In this document: piece by piece, positions 37,213 through 49,428 of the stretch
How positions within the stretch are numbered: the stretch's first letter is position 1
How the letters are laid out: the number at the start of each line of letters is the position of its first letter
NCBI RefSeq assembly: GCF_016097415.1
Contig: NZ_JAEHGE010000001.1
Coordinates: forward strand, 3,860,610-3,924,609
Direction: 5' to 3'
Length of the DNA: 64,000 nucleotides
From: a sulfur-oxidizing endosymbiont of Gigantopelta aegis
Lineage (GTDB): Bacteria > Pseudomonadota > Gammaproteobacteria > GRL18
Translations under genes and position numbers: made by a program
The notes under the pieces: generated by a model
What the model was told of the DNA's origin: nothing
Database searches by the model: none
Seen by the model: the letters and a program-made list of their open reading frames with translations, nothing else

Positions 37213-37476
37213 TAAACCAGCAAATATCACAAATACAACCAAATAGTGTTGCACTTATGAGTTGAATCTAAGCTATTTTGTCTGTTTTATTTGGCATATT
37301 AATACATTTGAAAATTGAGAAGCCAATGTTAAAAACAATGAGAAAAACAATGAAAAAAAAAGCCTGACAACCTCTTAATGGACTCTTCTCTGCTTTAATG
37401 ATTGATGTTTTTATTGAAAATCAATATATTAGCTTTTTAGAATATTTTAGTACCAATACAAACATTAAAGATATTT

Positions 37477-38622
37477 ATGATAAAACGAATTAAAGTATTA
37501 CACCTTCAACAACAATGCAGTGTACGTATCGCTGACTTACAAGAAGAAATTATTGCAGCGCTACCTACCACTCATTATGAAGTTATTACGGCATATTTAA
37601 CCGATACACCGGAAACAAGTACTAGTGGTGTTCACAGTAGCAGTGAAAAAGTTAAATATTTCAACTTCAAGAAAAAAGATATCAAGGGCTTACGCCTTCA
37701 TCTGATGAAGACATTATATGCTTATTGCAAAGAAGAGAAGTTTGATTTAGTCATTACACATCGATTTAAACCACTCGATATTATGCTCAAGTTAAATAAG
37801 CTACTCAATATTCCTCATTGTATCTGTGTTGTTCATAATCTTGATGATTTTAATCGTTTTTACCGTAAATTAAATGCCCGAATTTTTATAGATGGGCGAT
37901 GGATGTTTGTTACTGTATCTGAAGCAGTTAATCAATATTTAATTAATATTGGCCAACCCTTCACACAAAAAAATGTTATTACAATAAACAATGCAATTGA
38001 TACAGATAAACTGCTCAATCGAATTTTATCTAAAGAAGAAGCCCGTAAACAGCTACATTTGACTAAAAACAGCTTCGTTTTTGGCACTACAGGTCGAATA
38101 GTGACAGTAAAAGGCTACATATATTTAATACAAGCCTTTGAAAAAGTTTATTCCAAGCACCAAAATGAAGATATCAAACTCATTATTATTGGTGATGGGA
38201 AGTTAAAAAAACAATTACAAGAATATGTTAATAATAAAGGACTTAATGAAACAGTTATTTTTCCTGGTGAAATTATCGATGCCAAACTGGTAATGTCTGC
38301 ATTTGATGTATTTGTTTTATCATCTTTATCCGAAGGTCTACCACTAGTTTTACTTGAAGCTATGGCTGCTAAAATACCGGTCATAGCAACAAAAGTCGGG
38401 GGAGTACCTTCTGTCATCACAGATCAAGGTGAGCTTATAGAACCAAAAGATATTGATCAATTATGCCTCGCAATGGAAAAATACTATCTCATGAACTCTC
38501 AACAAAGAGAATTACTAGGGAATAAATTATTTATGCGCCTAATAAAAAAATTTGATATCAAATTATACCGAGAACAATACTTAAAGCTCATAACAAAACA
38601 CATGGGTAATCTTGCATCCTAA
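37477..38622 (+). CDS. Glycosyltransferase family 4
   Basis: The 381-residue GT-B enzyme has an N-terminal Rossmann domain beginning IKVLHLQQQCSVRIADLQEE and a C-terminal donor-binding domain: GTTGRIVTVKGYIYLIQAFE, LIIIGDGKLKKQL and the E-x7-E motif VLSSLSEGLPLVLLEAMAAK. It is a retaining sugar transferase of polysaccharide or LPS assembly. It is the first of three plus-strand glycosyltransferase genes. Sugar specificity is unknown. Confidence 0.92.
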   Translation: MIKRIKVLHLQQQCSVRIADLQEEIIAALPTTHYEVITAYLTDTPETSTSGVHSSSEKVKYFNFKKKDIKGLRLHLMKTLYAYCKEEKFDLVITHRFKPLDIMLKLNKLLNIPHCICVVHNLDDFNRFYRKLNARIFIDGRWMFVTVSEAVNQYLINIGQPFTQKNVITINNAIDTDKLLNRILSKEEARKQLHLTKNSFVFGTTGRIVTVKGYIYLIQAFEKVYSKHQNEDIKLIIIGDGKLKKQLQEYVNNKGLNETVIFPGEIIDAKLVMSAFDVFVLSSLSEGLPLVLLEAMAAKIPVIATKVGGVPSVITDQGELIEPKDIDQLCLAMEKYYLMNSQQRELLGNKLFMRLIKKFDIKLYREQYLKLITKHMGNLAS

Positions 38623-38800
38623 ATTAAAAAAAATCGATGCGGATAAATTACCTAATACAGGGTGATTGTTTGTAATGCTACAGTTGCAGAATTTTAGCAT
38701 AGAAAAACAACACTCTATTTTACTGTCAATTCCATATTTAAATAGCAAAGTGTATAATTAGATACTGTTTAATCCACATCCTAGCTTTGGAGAATATTTA

Positions 38801-39970
38801 ATGAGAATTGCTATTTATGTTTCTTCCTTGAAGGGTGGTGGCGCAGAGAGAGTCATGTTAAATTTGTCTCAGGGCCTTATAAATCAAGGCCATCAAGTTG
38901 ATCTATTGCTTTCACGTTATGAAGGTGATTATATTAAACAGCTTCCTAAATCAATCCATATCATTCCTCTAAAAAAAACAAGCAGACTCTTTGGCTTTAT
39001 TTTGATATTAATTCAATCGCCTTTGCGCTTAAAATTTTTGGCTTTGTTTAAATTACCTCGATTCTTCACTCGCCTATCCTCAGTCATTCATTACATCAAT
39101 GAATATAAGCCTGATGCAATCATATCTGCACTGCACAATAGCAATCTATCCGCTGTTTTAGCTAAAAGTTGTACCCAAAGCAATGTACACATTATTGTCA
39201 CTGAACATATAGCCTTATCAAGCTTTATAGAATCAGTCCCAAAGCGGAAGAAAAAGCTTTTACCTCTAATCAAGTTACTGTATCCATTAGCCAATAACAT
39301 TGTTGCCGTATCTGATGGGGTAAAAAATGATTTGAGTGATATAGCAAGTATAGAAAACAAAAAAATTACAACCATATTTAACCCCGTTATTACACCAGAA
39401 ATATTAGAAAAAATGCGATTACCTGCCGAACATTCTTGGCTCAATTCAAAAAAAGACTATAAATTATTAGCCGTTGGACGACTATCAAAACAAAAGGACT
39501 TTATCACTCTCATAAAAGCTATTAGTATTTTAAAAAATGAAATACCCATTAAACTAATCATTTTAGGCGAGGGTAAAGAAAGAAAAGCACTCGCTAGCTT
39601 AATTGTAGAACAGAACTTATCTGACACCATCGATCTCCATGGTTTTGTGGATAACCCATTTTCATTTATGTCAAACTCAGATTTGTTTGTCTTATCTTCT
39701 ACTTTAGAAGGCCTACCCACTGTATTATTAGAAGCCTTAGCGGCAAATTGTAATATAGTCAGTACAGACTGCCCTTTTGGCCCATCAGAAATATTGAAAA
39801 ATGGAAAATATGGAAAACTTGTACCTATGAATAACCCAACTAAGTTAGCAGATGCCATTAGAAGTTCTTATTTTGAGAAATCTGCAAATGATGAGGGTAA
39901 ACAATATGCCCTGCAATTTAATTTAGAAAAGGCAAGCACAGAATACATTGAACTCATTGAGCAGCAATAA
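38801..39970 (+). CDS. Glycosyltransferase family 4
   Basis: The 389-residue enzyme has the glycine-rich acceptor loop VSSLKGGGAERVMLNL at the N-terminus and the GT4 donor region AVGRLSKQKDFITLIKAISI, KLIILGEGKERKAL, VLSSTLEGLPTVLLEALAAN. CPFGPSEILKNGKYGKLVP closes the domain. This pattern is common in enzymes adding N-acetylgalactosamine or similar residues, but specificity cannot be fixed. The preceding gap of 178 bp holds nothing clear; AGGAG-like GGAGAA precedes the ATG. Confidence 0.92.
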   Translation: MRIAIYVSSLKGGGAERVMLNLSQGLINQGHQVDLLLSRYEGDYIKQLPKSIHIIPLKKTSRLFGFILILIQSPLRLKFLALFKLPRFFTRLSSVIHYINEYKPDAIISALHNSNLSAVLAKSCTQSNVHIIVTEHIALSSFIESVPKRKKKLLPLIKLLYPLANNIVAVSDGVKNDLSDIASIENKKITTIFNPVITPEILEKMRLPAEHSWLNSKKDYKLLAVGRLSKQKDFITLIKAISILKNEIPIKLIILGEGKERKALASLIVEQNLSDTIDLHGFVDNPFSFMSNSDLFVLSSTLEGLPTVLLEALAANCNIVSTDCPFGPSEILKNGKYGKLVPMNNPTKLADAIRSSYFEKSANDEGKQYALQFNLEKASTEYIELIEQQ

Positions 39971-40037
39971 ATTATCATTGATTAAAATTCACCTAAAAAA
40001 TAATAATTAAGACCCCCAAAGAGATAAGGCAACTATA

Positions 40038-40943
40038 ATGTTAATGCTTAAATTACGCGCCCAAACAGGCAATAACATGTTTCAATATGCTGCATGCAAG
40101 ACACTTGCTGATAAAAAAGGCTACCAATTTTGCTTTCGTGGTGGAAAGAAAGGGTCTTTATTTAATGACTTTGAACTTTCAGGTGAAACAAAGTTCTCTC
40201 TTGGTATTCAACGATTTTTATATGCTCTCAAACCTTGGGCAAAAAAGCGACTATTTCGGTTCGATAAAATAGCTTATACCAGCAAAAAATCAGATGAAAA
40301 GTTTGACCCTTCTTTTTTTGAATTAAGTGATGGTTACACTGTTCAAGGCACCTTTCAATCAGAAAAATACTTTCTCGAAAATCGAGATAACATTTTAAAA
40401 TGGTACACACCAAGACCTCCCTATAAAGAACAAATTGATAAGATTAATCACGAAATATCTGCGCCTATTGAAAAACGTTGTTGTATACATATTCGTCGTT
40501 CTGATTATCATGACATGGAAGAAAAAGAGGATGGTCTTGGTTGGATTTTACCCATTGCTTATTATCAGGAAGCATTAAAACAACTACCCAACGATCTTTT
40601 TTATATCATCATCAGTGATGCGCCCGATATTGCAGAACAAATATTTAAAGATTTACCTAATAAATATATTTCACGAGGCAATCCAGCGGTAGTTGATATG
40701 TTTTTACTTACCTTATGTCGTTACAACATTATCGCTAATAGCACTTTTTCATGGTGGGGGGGGTGGCTTAACAATATAGAAAATAAGGTCGTCATTGCGC
40801 CCAAATACAATTTAGGTTGGCCAGATAACATCTGGTTTCCCGATCAAATCTCAGTTAATAACTGGCAATACATTGATGTTAATTCTACGCTCACACATTA
40901 CAACGATATTGACCGCATAAAACTTCAAGATAATCCAGATTAA
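40038..40943 (+). CDS. Alpha-1,2-fucosyltransferase-like glycosyltransferase (GT11)
   Basis: The 301-residue enzyme starts LMLKLRAQTGNNMFQYAACK (G-x-GNxMFQYA). It has CIHIRRSDY, the GDP-fucose-binding HxRRxDY motif, and STFSWWGGWLN near the C-terminus. These three motifs define GT11. It would transfer fucose from GDP-fucose to a galactose on a surface glycan. No GDP-fucose genes are in the window. An eight-G run (about 40755) lies within the conserved W-W-G-G-W codons and is in frame. Confidence 0.9.
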   Translation: MLMLKLRAQTGNNMFQYAACKTLADKKGYQFCFRGGKKGSLFNDFELSGETKFSLGIQRFLYALKPWAKKRLFRFDKIAYTSKKSDEKFDPSFFELSDGYTVQGTFQSEKYFLENRDNILKWYTPRPPYKEQIDKINHEISAPIEKRCCIHIRRSDYHDMEEKEDGLGWILPIAYYQEALKQLPNDLFYIIISDAPDIAEQIFKDLPNKYISRGNPAVVDMFLLTLCRYNIIANSTFSWWGGWLNNIENKVVIAPKYNLGWPDNIWFPDQISVNNWQYIDVNSTLTHYNDIDRIKLQDNPD

Positions 40944-41284
40944 TTAATACTAGCAGGAGCCCCCTTCGTTCTAAACTTTTAGTTAACTTAAATAATATAT
41001 TATATTTAACCAATATGCGCATTTATATATTAATAAATTGTTTAATAGCTTAAAATAATTTCATCTTTTCTAACATGTTCAGATAAATTGATAAGTAATA
41101 TTTAAACAACAAATGAAACTTTATACCATGAATACGACAATTGCGTTTGATAACAATAACTTAACTTAATTAACTGTAACTTCTCAATAAGTCTGTGCAT
41201 TTAAACAGCACAAACTTTTAATGTGGCTATACTTAACCGGACACACAACTTAAAATAACTAAAAGATAAAAAGTGTGACCTAAA

Positions 41285-41527
41285 ATGAATGATCAAACAA
41301 AAAAACCGAATAAAAGCTATACATCAGAATTTAAAGAATCAGCTGTCAAATTAGCTAATGAGACGGATCAACCCGTTTCTCAGACTGCCAGGGAGCTAGG
41401 TGTTAATGTAAATACTCTACATACCTGGATCAGTAAATATTCCAAACCGGTGAAGACGGTAGCCAATAGAAGTGATGAACACATTTATGATGAAGTAAAA
41501 CGTCTGAAAAAGAATTGGCAAAAGTGA
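41285..41527 (+). pseudogene. IS3-family orfA (copy D), frameshifted near the end
   Basis: The HTH_Tnp_1-type protein opens MNDQTKKPNKSYTSEFKESA, with VSQTARELGVNVNTLHTWIS as recognition helices. The A-run after CGTCTG has five A instead of six, giving an early stop and losing the leucine-zipper end LAKVIQERDLLK. Confidence 0.88.
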
Positions 41528-41582
41528 TTCAGGAGCGTGATTTATTAAAAGGCCACAGCGTACTTTGCAAGGAAACTTTGTG

Positions 41583-42441
<859 letters not shown>

Positions 42442-42732
42442 ATCGATTGATTGAAGAGGGGTAAAAGGCGACATAAATGCCGCCCATTACCGTTGACGGC
42501 CATCGGCTCCTCAGCCTGTGCCGTGAAGATATTGTAACAGGATCATTACCGTTGTGAAAATACCTTGGGTGAATGGAACGGCTCTATCGTTCCAGAGGGC
42601 AAAGCCCTTTCTCTTCATCTGTTTAAAGTTAACATGAGAAACTAAAATGATAGGAAATACAAAATGACAAAAATCACTTGAAACAGCCAAAAAAATATTT
42701 AGAAAACTGTCCGGAAAAGTGTTGACACATCA

Positions 42733-43092
42733 CTTTACCTTTCAGCAACTCAGGCAGATATGGGATCAAATTTCTCTTGCTGATCCGGTCATTAATAAAA
42801 TCCCAGAATGAAATTCCTTGTTTCAAACAAGTTTTCTTTAAACTGACAAAGGTATCTCTGCAAAGTTGCCCATCCTTTGAGCGTGTACTACCACTAAGTT
42901 TACGCTTAATAACATATTCTCGAATATCATTTTCACTCAAATTATTATGAAGAGGAATATCAGGCCGTTCCAATACCAGCAGTAATTCTGTTTTATTTCT
43001 TGCCAATCGTTTCAGTGCCTGATTCAACGTTTCAAAGCTTGTTTTAGTCCGGCACAATTCATCAAAATGTTCAGCAATCGCTGACTTCAACG
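42733..43092 (-). pseudogene. C-terminal piece of another IS66-like transposase
   Basis: The minus-strand frame has ALKRLARNKTELLLVLERPD, then PLHNNLSENDIREYVIKRKL and STRSKDGQLCRDTFVSLKKT, matching the Glu-containing NN-x2-E-x2-IR region of IS66-type transposases but from a lineage different from copies 1 and 2. It is cut on the left by IS3 copy D and on the right by IS66 copy 2. Confidence 0.75.
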
Positions 43093-43163
43093 GTAAACGT
43101 CAATTAAAACCCACGTTCACAATAAGCTTCAGTTAGCTCAAACTATGATCTTCAATTCGTAAT

Positions 43164-43499
43164 TTGGAGATACAAATGAGCAACCATTCAAAAGATGCTT
43201 CGATGAAGCAACACATAGAGGCCTGCCAAGCCAGTAACTTAAGCCAGGCAGTTTATTGTCAACAACATAAGATACCCTCTCATATTTTTAGCTATTATCG
43301 AAAGAAGTTGGGTTATGTTAGCTCATCAAAACAGGTCAACACCAACAATCAACTCATTCCCATTAATTTACTGGCCAATTCCCCCACAAGCAATGCAATT
43401 AAAGTAAGCCATACCAATGGTTTCAGTTTGGAAATCAATTCTGATACGAACCTGAATCAGCTCAAGTCCATTCTGGATTTGCTCAGGACTGTTTCATGA
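43164..43499 (+). CDS. IS66-family TnpA (copy 2)
   Basis: The 111-residue protein has the TnpA motif HIEACQASNLSQAVYCQQHK and IPSHIFSYYRKKLGY, a small helix-turn-helix fold. It is intact and overlaps the tnpB start by 4 bases (ATGA). It is the only undamaged gene of this IS66 lineage here. Confidence 0.88.
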   Translation: MEIQMSNHSKDASMKQHIEACQASNLSQAVYCQQHKIPSHIFSYYRKKLGYVSSSKQVNTNNQLIPINLLANSPTSNAIKVSHTNGFSLEINSDTNLNQLKSILDLLRTVS

Positions 43500-43848
43500 T
43501 AACGGGCATCACAGTCAATCAGGTTTATCTGGTTTCTGGTGTTACCGATATGAGAAAAGCAACCAATGGGCTATCACTGATTGTCTCAGAGCAATTGGAA
43601 CACAATCCCTTTGATGGCAGTGTCTTTGTTTTTGTAATCGTCAGCGAGATAAACTTAAAATACTGTACTGGAGCGTAATGGTTTCTGGCTTTACTATCGT
43701 ACACTTGAAAAAGGAAATTCCAGTGGCCGATGGAAAAGAACAACCCACTCTTTCGTTAACACTGAGAGAATTACAGTGGTTACTGGATGGTTTATCTTGC
43801 ACACAACACCATGCTCACCCTGAAATTCATGGTCTGGAAAACAACTAA
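43496..43848 (+). pseudogene. IS66 tnpB (copy 2), frameshifted
   Basis: Same opening as copy 1, MITGITVNQVYLVSGVTDMR, and the same one-base-short T-run at about 43628. A further A is lost in the GAGCGTAATGG stretch. The C-terminal QWPMEKEQPTLSLTL segment is therefore out of frame. Confidence 0.85.
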
Positions 43849-43921
43849 AAAAGTCCCTTTAGATGCGCATTAAACAGAATAAATACAAGCATTTAACGCT
43901 CATTTTAGTATAATATAACGC

Positions 43922-44763
43922 ATGAGTTCAACAGACAAAATACTACCAGAAGAGATACCAACGCTCAAAAACAGGGTGCTTGAACTCCAGTCAAAAGTGG
44001 ACTGGTATGAGGAACAATTTCGTCTGTTGCAACATAAACGGTTTGGTACTTCCAGTGAAAAGAAGTTCACCCCGACTTCTTTAATGAGGCAGAAACGTTC
44101 GCCGAAGAAGCACCGGAAGTCCGTGAAACCAGTACTTATGAGCGTAAAAGCCCGGTCGTAAGCCTTTACCTAAAGACCTACCTCGTAAAGTTGTTCGTCA
44201 TGAGTTATCTGAAGCAGAACAAGTCTGTGACTGCGGTCATCACTTGCATGAAATTGGTGAAGAGACCTCAGAGCAACTGGAAATTGTTCCTGCTCAGGTA
44301 TATGTTGTAGAACATGTTCAGGTTAAATATGCCTGTCGTGCTTGTGAGGAAGGCGTTAAAACTGCTCCTAAGCCTGCACAGCCCATTCCTAGAAGTTTTG
44401 CATCACCCAGCCTGCTGGCCTATATCATTGTTTCTAAATTCCTAGACAGCTTGCCTCTCTATCGACAGGAAGCGATATTTAAACGCTATAAGATAACACT
44501 TTCCAGAGCCAGTATGTCCAACTGGGTGCTTAAATCAGCTGAATTACTCAAACCCTTTTTATAATCGGTTGTTGTATTATCTCATTAGGCAGAAAATCAT
44601 CCAGGCCGATGAAACAACGATGCGAGTGATCCATGATGGACGTGAGAATTGCCCTAAATCTTATATGTGGCTCTATCAAAGTGGCGGCTATCATTCCAAG
44701 TGTCCCATTGTTTTGTATGAGTATCAGCCTACTCGTGCAGGCCAACATGCCAAAACCTTTTAA
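43922..44763 (+). pseudogene. IS66 tnpC (copy 2), frameshifted and truncated
   Basis: Colinear with the 5' 830 bp of tnpC copy 1, with the first Asp motif IIQADETTMRV present. An A is missing at about 44060 (GAAAAGAAG), and the breaks near 44160 and 44562 are shared with copy 1. It ends where the next element begins. Confidence 0.9.
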
Positions 44764-44789
44764 CAAGCCGATAAACAAAGGTGTTGATA
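44764..44789 (+). repeat. Left terminal inverted repeat of the R-M element
   Basis: CAAGCCGATAAAC then AAAGGTGTTGATA; the inverted partner at 51324-51349 differs only at position 13 (T for C). Confidence 0.9.
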
Positions 44790-44816
44790 TTTTTGTATAA
44801 AAACACCCATATTTGC

Positions 44817-47800
44817 TCAAAGTAATGAATTTCCAAGTTTAGAAATAGTTTTTAACAATGCTTGTCTTTTGATTTTGTTATCTTCATTATGTGCTACTTC
44901 ACTTAATGCTGATAACTCTTTATGTTTCTTATTATCTGCATCAAATTCTGGTAAATTCATGTGTTTAAACACATTACCCACTTGAATTGAAATATTATGA
45001 CTATCAATAAAAGCTTGTACTGTAGAGCTGTTTAGTAAACCACAAAGATAATAGGCTGGCTCTGAATCATAAAAATCAACAAAAAACAATTTGTGGTCGG
45101 GAACAAAAACTTTTTGACCACTGATAGGATCGTTACCTTTTGTAATGACTGCCGCTCTAAATGATTTATTGCCAGGCTGTTCAGGCCATACCACTTTAAA
45201 TGGTGCGAAAGTATAACTGCCAACATTTGAAATACAGAAATAAGGTGCGTGTTCTGTCATTCGTTTGCTATATGTTGATCTTAAAATAAGCTGGTCTTGA
45301 TAGGTGCTAAAAATCCTTCACACTTTGGTTTGTCTTCCATGTCATTTTCACAATCTTCTAATAACTGTTTTGTGATCCCTTATTAGGCACCAGTACATAT
45401 AAATCTTTTTTGATTGAGACATAACATTCCTGTATATCTCCAGCCCCTTAACTAAAGGATATAGAAAATCAGGTTCTATCCAAACTTTCTTGCTGGTTTT
45501 ACTTTTCATTTCTTCCAAAGTCAGGGCAGGTTTCAATTTGCACCAAATTATTATTTTTATTTGTATCAATAATTTTACAAAATAAATACCATTTAATTCT
45601 GTGGTTACTCCTTTTCTGCCGTTAACCCAAGTGCTTGCACCAGTGATCTTTTAAATGCTTTAAAACCACCTTTCGGTGTAATAGCCCATGGTGAATCACC
45701 TCCCGTAACAGGGGTTGCCTCACACTTATCAATGTCAACTGAATCAAGAGCTTCTTGTTTTGTGAGGTGAGCAGGGATTGCTTTTTTATTTCCTTTAGCC
45801 GCTTCCCATATAGCATAGGGTATAGGATATTTTATTGTGTTACCTTTGCATTTTTAGCAATAAAAATAGCTGTTTTATTGGCTGCATCAGGAAATGGCTT
45901 TAAAGCTTTTAGATCATCAATCCCTACAGGTTGAATGATCTGATTATTTCCGATATAAAATGATCGAAAACCTGCTGAAGATGGTGATTGAAAATGAGTT
46001 TGCGTGATAACAAATGCTAAAATTCCGTCTTCATCTTTGAGCCATTTATCTGCAACGGTATAGGTGATCATTCCTGATATATCAAGTTCATTTCCACCAT
46101 GAAATTTTGTTTTGAGAAAATTCCATAATGATCACAGGTTGGCTTTATACGTTCACGGTATAATTCGGGTAATTTTGACCATCTGACCCAAGGTGGATTA
46201 CCAACAACCACATCAAACTTTCCTGCAATAGCAGACCAGAAGAAATTACGCACTATACGAAACCAGATACCATTCCAGTTTCTTTCATGTAAATCCAGAA
46301 TTTTTTCATAAGTATGCTTGAGTGGTGATCTCCATTCTTTCATTTCATTGGATGTAATTAATTTTTTTGTATTAATTTTTTTCTGTCTCACGCCACTGAG
46401 TACTTTTTGAAACTAAATTATCCATTAGTAAAAATACGGAATCTAAACGACTTCTATCAAAAGCCAATTCTGAAGGCAATAAAATTTCAAGATCGGCTAC
46501 TTCACTACCAATTTTATAAGAGACAATCAATTCATCTTTTTTAGGATTTCGAGCTGGGGAATACACTGCATCCGCTAAAAGAATCGGTATTTCTATATCT
46601 GTTCCTTTGTTATTGTCTAATAAATCAGAAATAGCGATTAATATATTCACTCGGGCAGTCTGGACTGCTAAAGGATTTAAATCAAAGCCCCAGACATTGT
46701 TTATGATGTGTTTTAACACTTCTAAATCACCCCACCCATCATCTGTTGCTTGTATTTTTATTTTCCTGATTAAAGCCAGTAAGAAAGAAGCTGAACCACA
46801 TGTTGATCAAGAAATCGTTGAGTTAAAAAATTTTTACATTGATTCTATCCAGAGTGACTTCAACCAACCATTCTGGTGTATAAACTTCACCCAGACTTTT
46901 CGTAGCTCATTTGGCACGAGATCTTGATAAAACGACTTAAGAACATCTTTTGAACGTGCGGAAGTTAATTTATCCGCTCTATACATGGAGAATGAAAGCA
47001 AAATACCTTTTAATCCATCAATTATTTTGGCTTGATGTTGTTTCAATCTTGCAACATCAAGATACCAACTGAAAATAACTTCTTCTCCAAACCCATTTAT
47101 TCCAGCACCAGAAAAGAAATTACCCTGTTCAATTTCATATTCCATTCGGTCAATTAATAATTGACCATCAAGGCTGACTGTTTCTCTGATAAATCCTTTA
47201 TAAGTGGTTAGTGCATGTTCGGCAACAACTTCTGCACCAAGAATTTTTATCAAAAGAGAGTTGTAAGTATGTATGACAAAAAGTGCAACAGGGATCTTCA
47301 ATTCTTCAGACTTTTTTGTTCAGAGAAATTGACTTGAAATCCAATATTATCAAGAATCCCATTCACTTGGCTGATGGAAAGATTTGATGTTTGTCCATAA
47401 AGAGCTTTCCACTCTTCAAAGATCATTTTTATTTTATTATTATTTTTCTTTTCCAGTCGCTCTGATAATGCGTCAGATAAAGCCTGTAACATATTACAGC
47501 CAGCATCAGAACTATGACCAAAATCAGTGATTAGATTTTCTGATGTAACAGGAACCCATTTACAATCAGTCAGAGCCTTAACTATCAAAGATACACTGGA
47601 TTCACTTAATGGTAATAATGCATCATGAACTATTTTTCCTCGGCTGTACCGTGCAAATGCAATATGCTCTGCATCGGTAACTATTCCAATATAATCCTCA
47701 TTGTCGAGGGATTCGAGTTTAGCACGAGTCGGGATATATTTTTTAAGCGATCAAACACCGCATTTTTAAATGCAGAACTGGAAGTACTGCCATTAAATAA

Positions 47801-47980
47801 GCCCTTATCCTTAAATTCAATAATAACTCTGTTATAACTGGCATCAACTCTTTGCCTCTCCATTTGAAAAGGAATATTTAAAGCATCACCAATAATCTTT
47901 ATCCATCCCTGGCGTACTTCTGTTTCATTGAGCCAGTTACCTTTGTCTTTCTTAAGTTGTTTGAAAATTGTTTTATTCAT
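44817..47980 (-). pseudogene. Fused restriction-modification enzyme (type IIG-like N6-adenine methylase), multiply frameshifted
   Basis: Joining about nine overlapping frames gives one protein of roughly 1050 residues. The N-terminus has RVDASYNRVIIEFKDKG, a PD-x-(E)xK nuclease-like motif. Next come GEVYTPEWLVE, the AdoMet motif DPTCGSASFLLALIRKI (one C missing), GFDLNPLAVQTARVNIL, and the N6-adenine catalytic motif VVVGNPPWVRW. The C-terminal half contains specificity-type segments (FYDSEPAYYLCGLLNSSTVQ). It resembles Eco57I/type IIG single-chain enzymes. Its ATG overlaps the upstream transposase-like stop (ATGA). As written it cannot be translated as one chain. Confidence 0.8.
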
Positions 47981-48590
47981 AATGGCTCATAGTTAATTAG
48001 GTGAAAAATAAATGATGTCTTCTGACTAACAATGCCTTTTGCCAGACCTAAACGCATAGCGGGTGTTTTTTTGTCTTTTCCTGCAATACAATAATTATAA
48101 TAAACTCGGAATATATCGAGTAACTTAACAATGTTCTTTGGGTTGTAAGCAGAATACCCATACCACCTTCTGCCAGAACTGCTGGCAGATGAAATAGCTC
48201 GCTCTAATAATGATAATCTACGTCTAACCTGCATAAAAAATTATCAATCCCATGCATGGAGGCTTTGTTATATAACCATGCCTGATGGTCTTCATCATAG
48301 TGATGTGTCAACACTTTTCCGGACAGTTTTCTAAATATTTTTTGGCTGTTTCAAGTGATTTTTGTCATTTTGTATTTCCTATCATTTTAGTTTCTCATGT
48401 TAACTTTAAACAGATGAAGAGAAAGGGCTTTGCCCTCTGGAACGATAGAGCCGTTCCATTCACCCAAGGTATTTTCACAACGGTAATGATCCTGTTACAA
48501 TATCTTCACGGCACAGGCTGAGGAGCCGATGGCCGTCAACGGTAATGGGCGGCATTTATGTCGCCTTTTACCCCTCTTCAATCAATCGAT

Positions 48591-49235
<645 letters not shown>

Positions 49236-49428
49236 TCAGCCAGTTTTCTTTTAAGACGACGGGTTCCATAAGTCTTGCGACTGTCTTCAAACAGTTTTTT
49301 AGCTGCTCAGTAAGCGCTTCATTTTCTTTCTCTCTATCCGTTTTAGGAGAGCTAACCCAATCATAATAGCAACTACGGAAACATCCATAAAACGGCACAG
49401 AATCGTTACCGGGTAATCTTTAGCCTGA

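Larger units (their letters stand above)
35370..37268 (-). mobile_element. IS30-family element, internally replaced by IS3 copy C
   Basis: Inverted termini GATTCAACTC...AAGTGCAAC lie at 35370-35390 and, inverted, 37246-37268 (two mismatches). The transposase gene runs leftwards; its N-terminal 75 codons (36805-37029) and last 58 codons (35373-35551) remain, and the middle is gone with IS3 copy C in its place. Between the gene start and the right terminus is a GC-rich palindrome (37141-37212). Confidence 0.85.
43093..44763 (+). mobile_element. IS66-family element, copy 2 (3'-truncated)
   Basis: It starts with the full left terminus GTAAACGTCAATTAAAACCC and is colinear with copy 1 up to CAAAACCTTTTAA, where the R-M-carrying element begins at 44764. 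The last 40 percent of tnpC and the right terminus are absent and are not found at the far side of that element. Confidence 0.92.

Noticed and set aside
40750-40765. Eight-G run in the GT11 gene suspected as a frameshift
   Set aside because: The frame is open through it and encodes the conserved W-W-G-G-W motif.
40944-41219. 276-bp gap after the fucosyltransferase searched for a terminator or small RNA
   Set aside because: Only weak AT-rich structure; nothing supportable.
42674-42732. Extension of the IS66-like fragment reading frame into IS3 copy D
   Set aside because: The frame simply runs into the IS3 terminus; the gene part ends at 42733.
46607-46927. Plus-strand frame inside the R-M gene
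   Set aside because: Antisense shadow of the methyltransferase region, which has clear motifs on the minus strand.
48285-48521. Small open frame over the IS3 tail (also at 56691-56912)
   Set aside because: It lies antisense to or within the non-coding tail of the IS, has no ribosome site and no recognisable protein.
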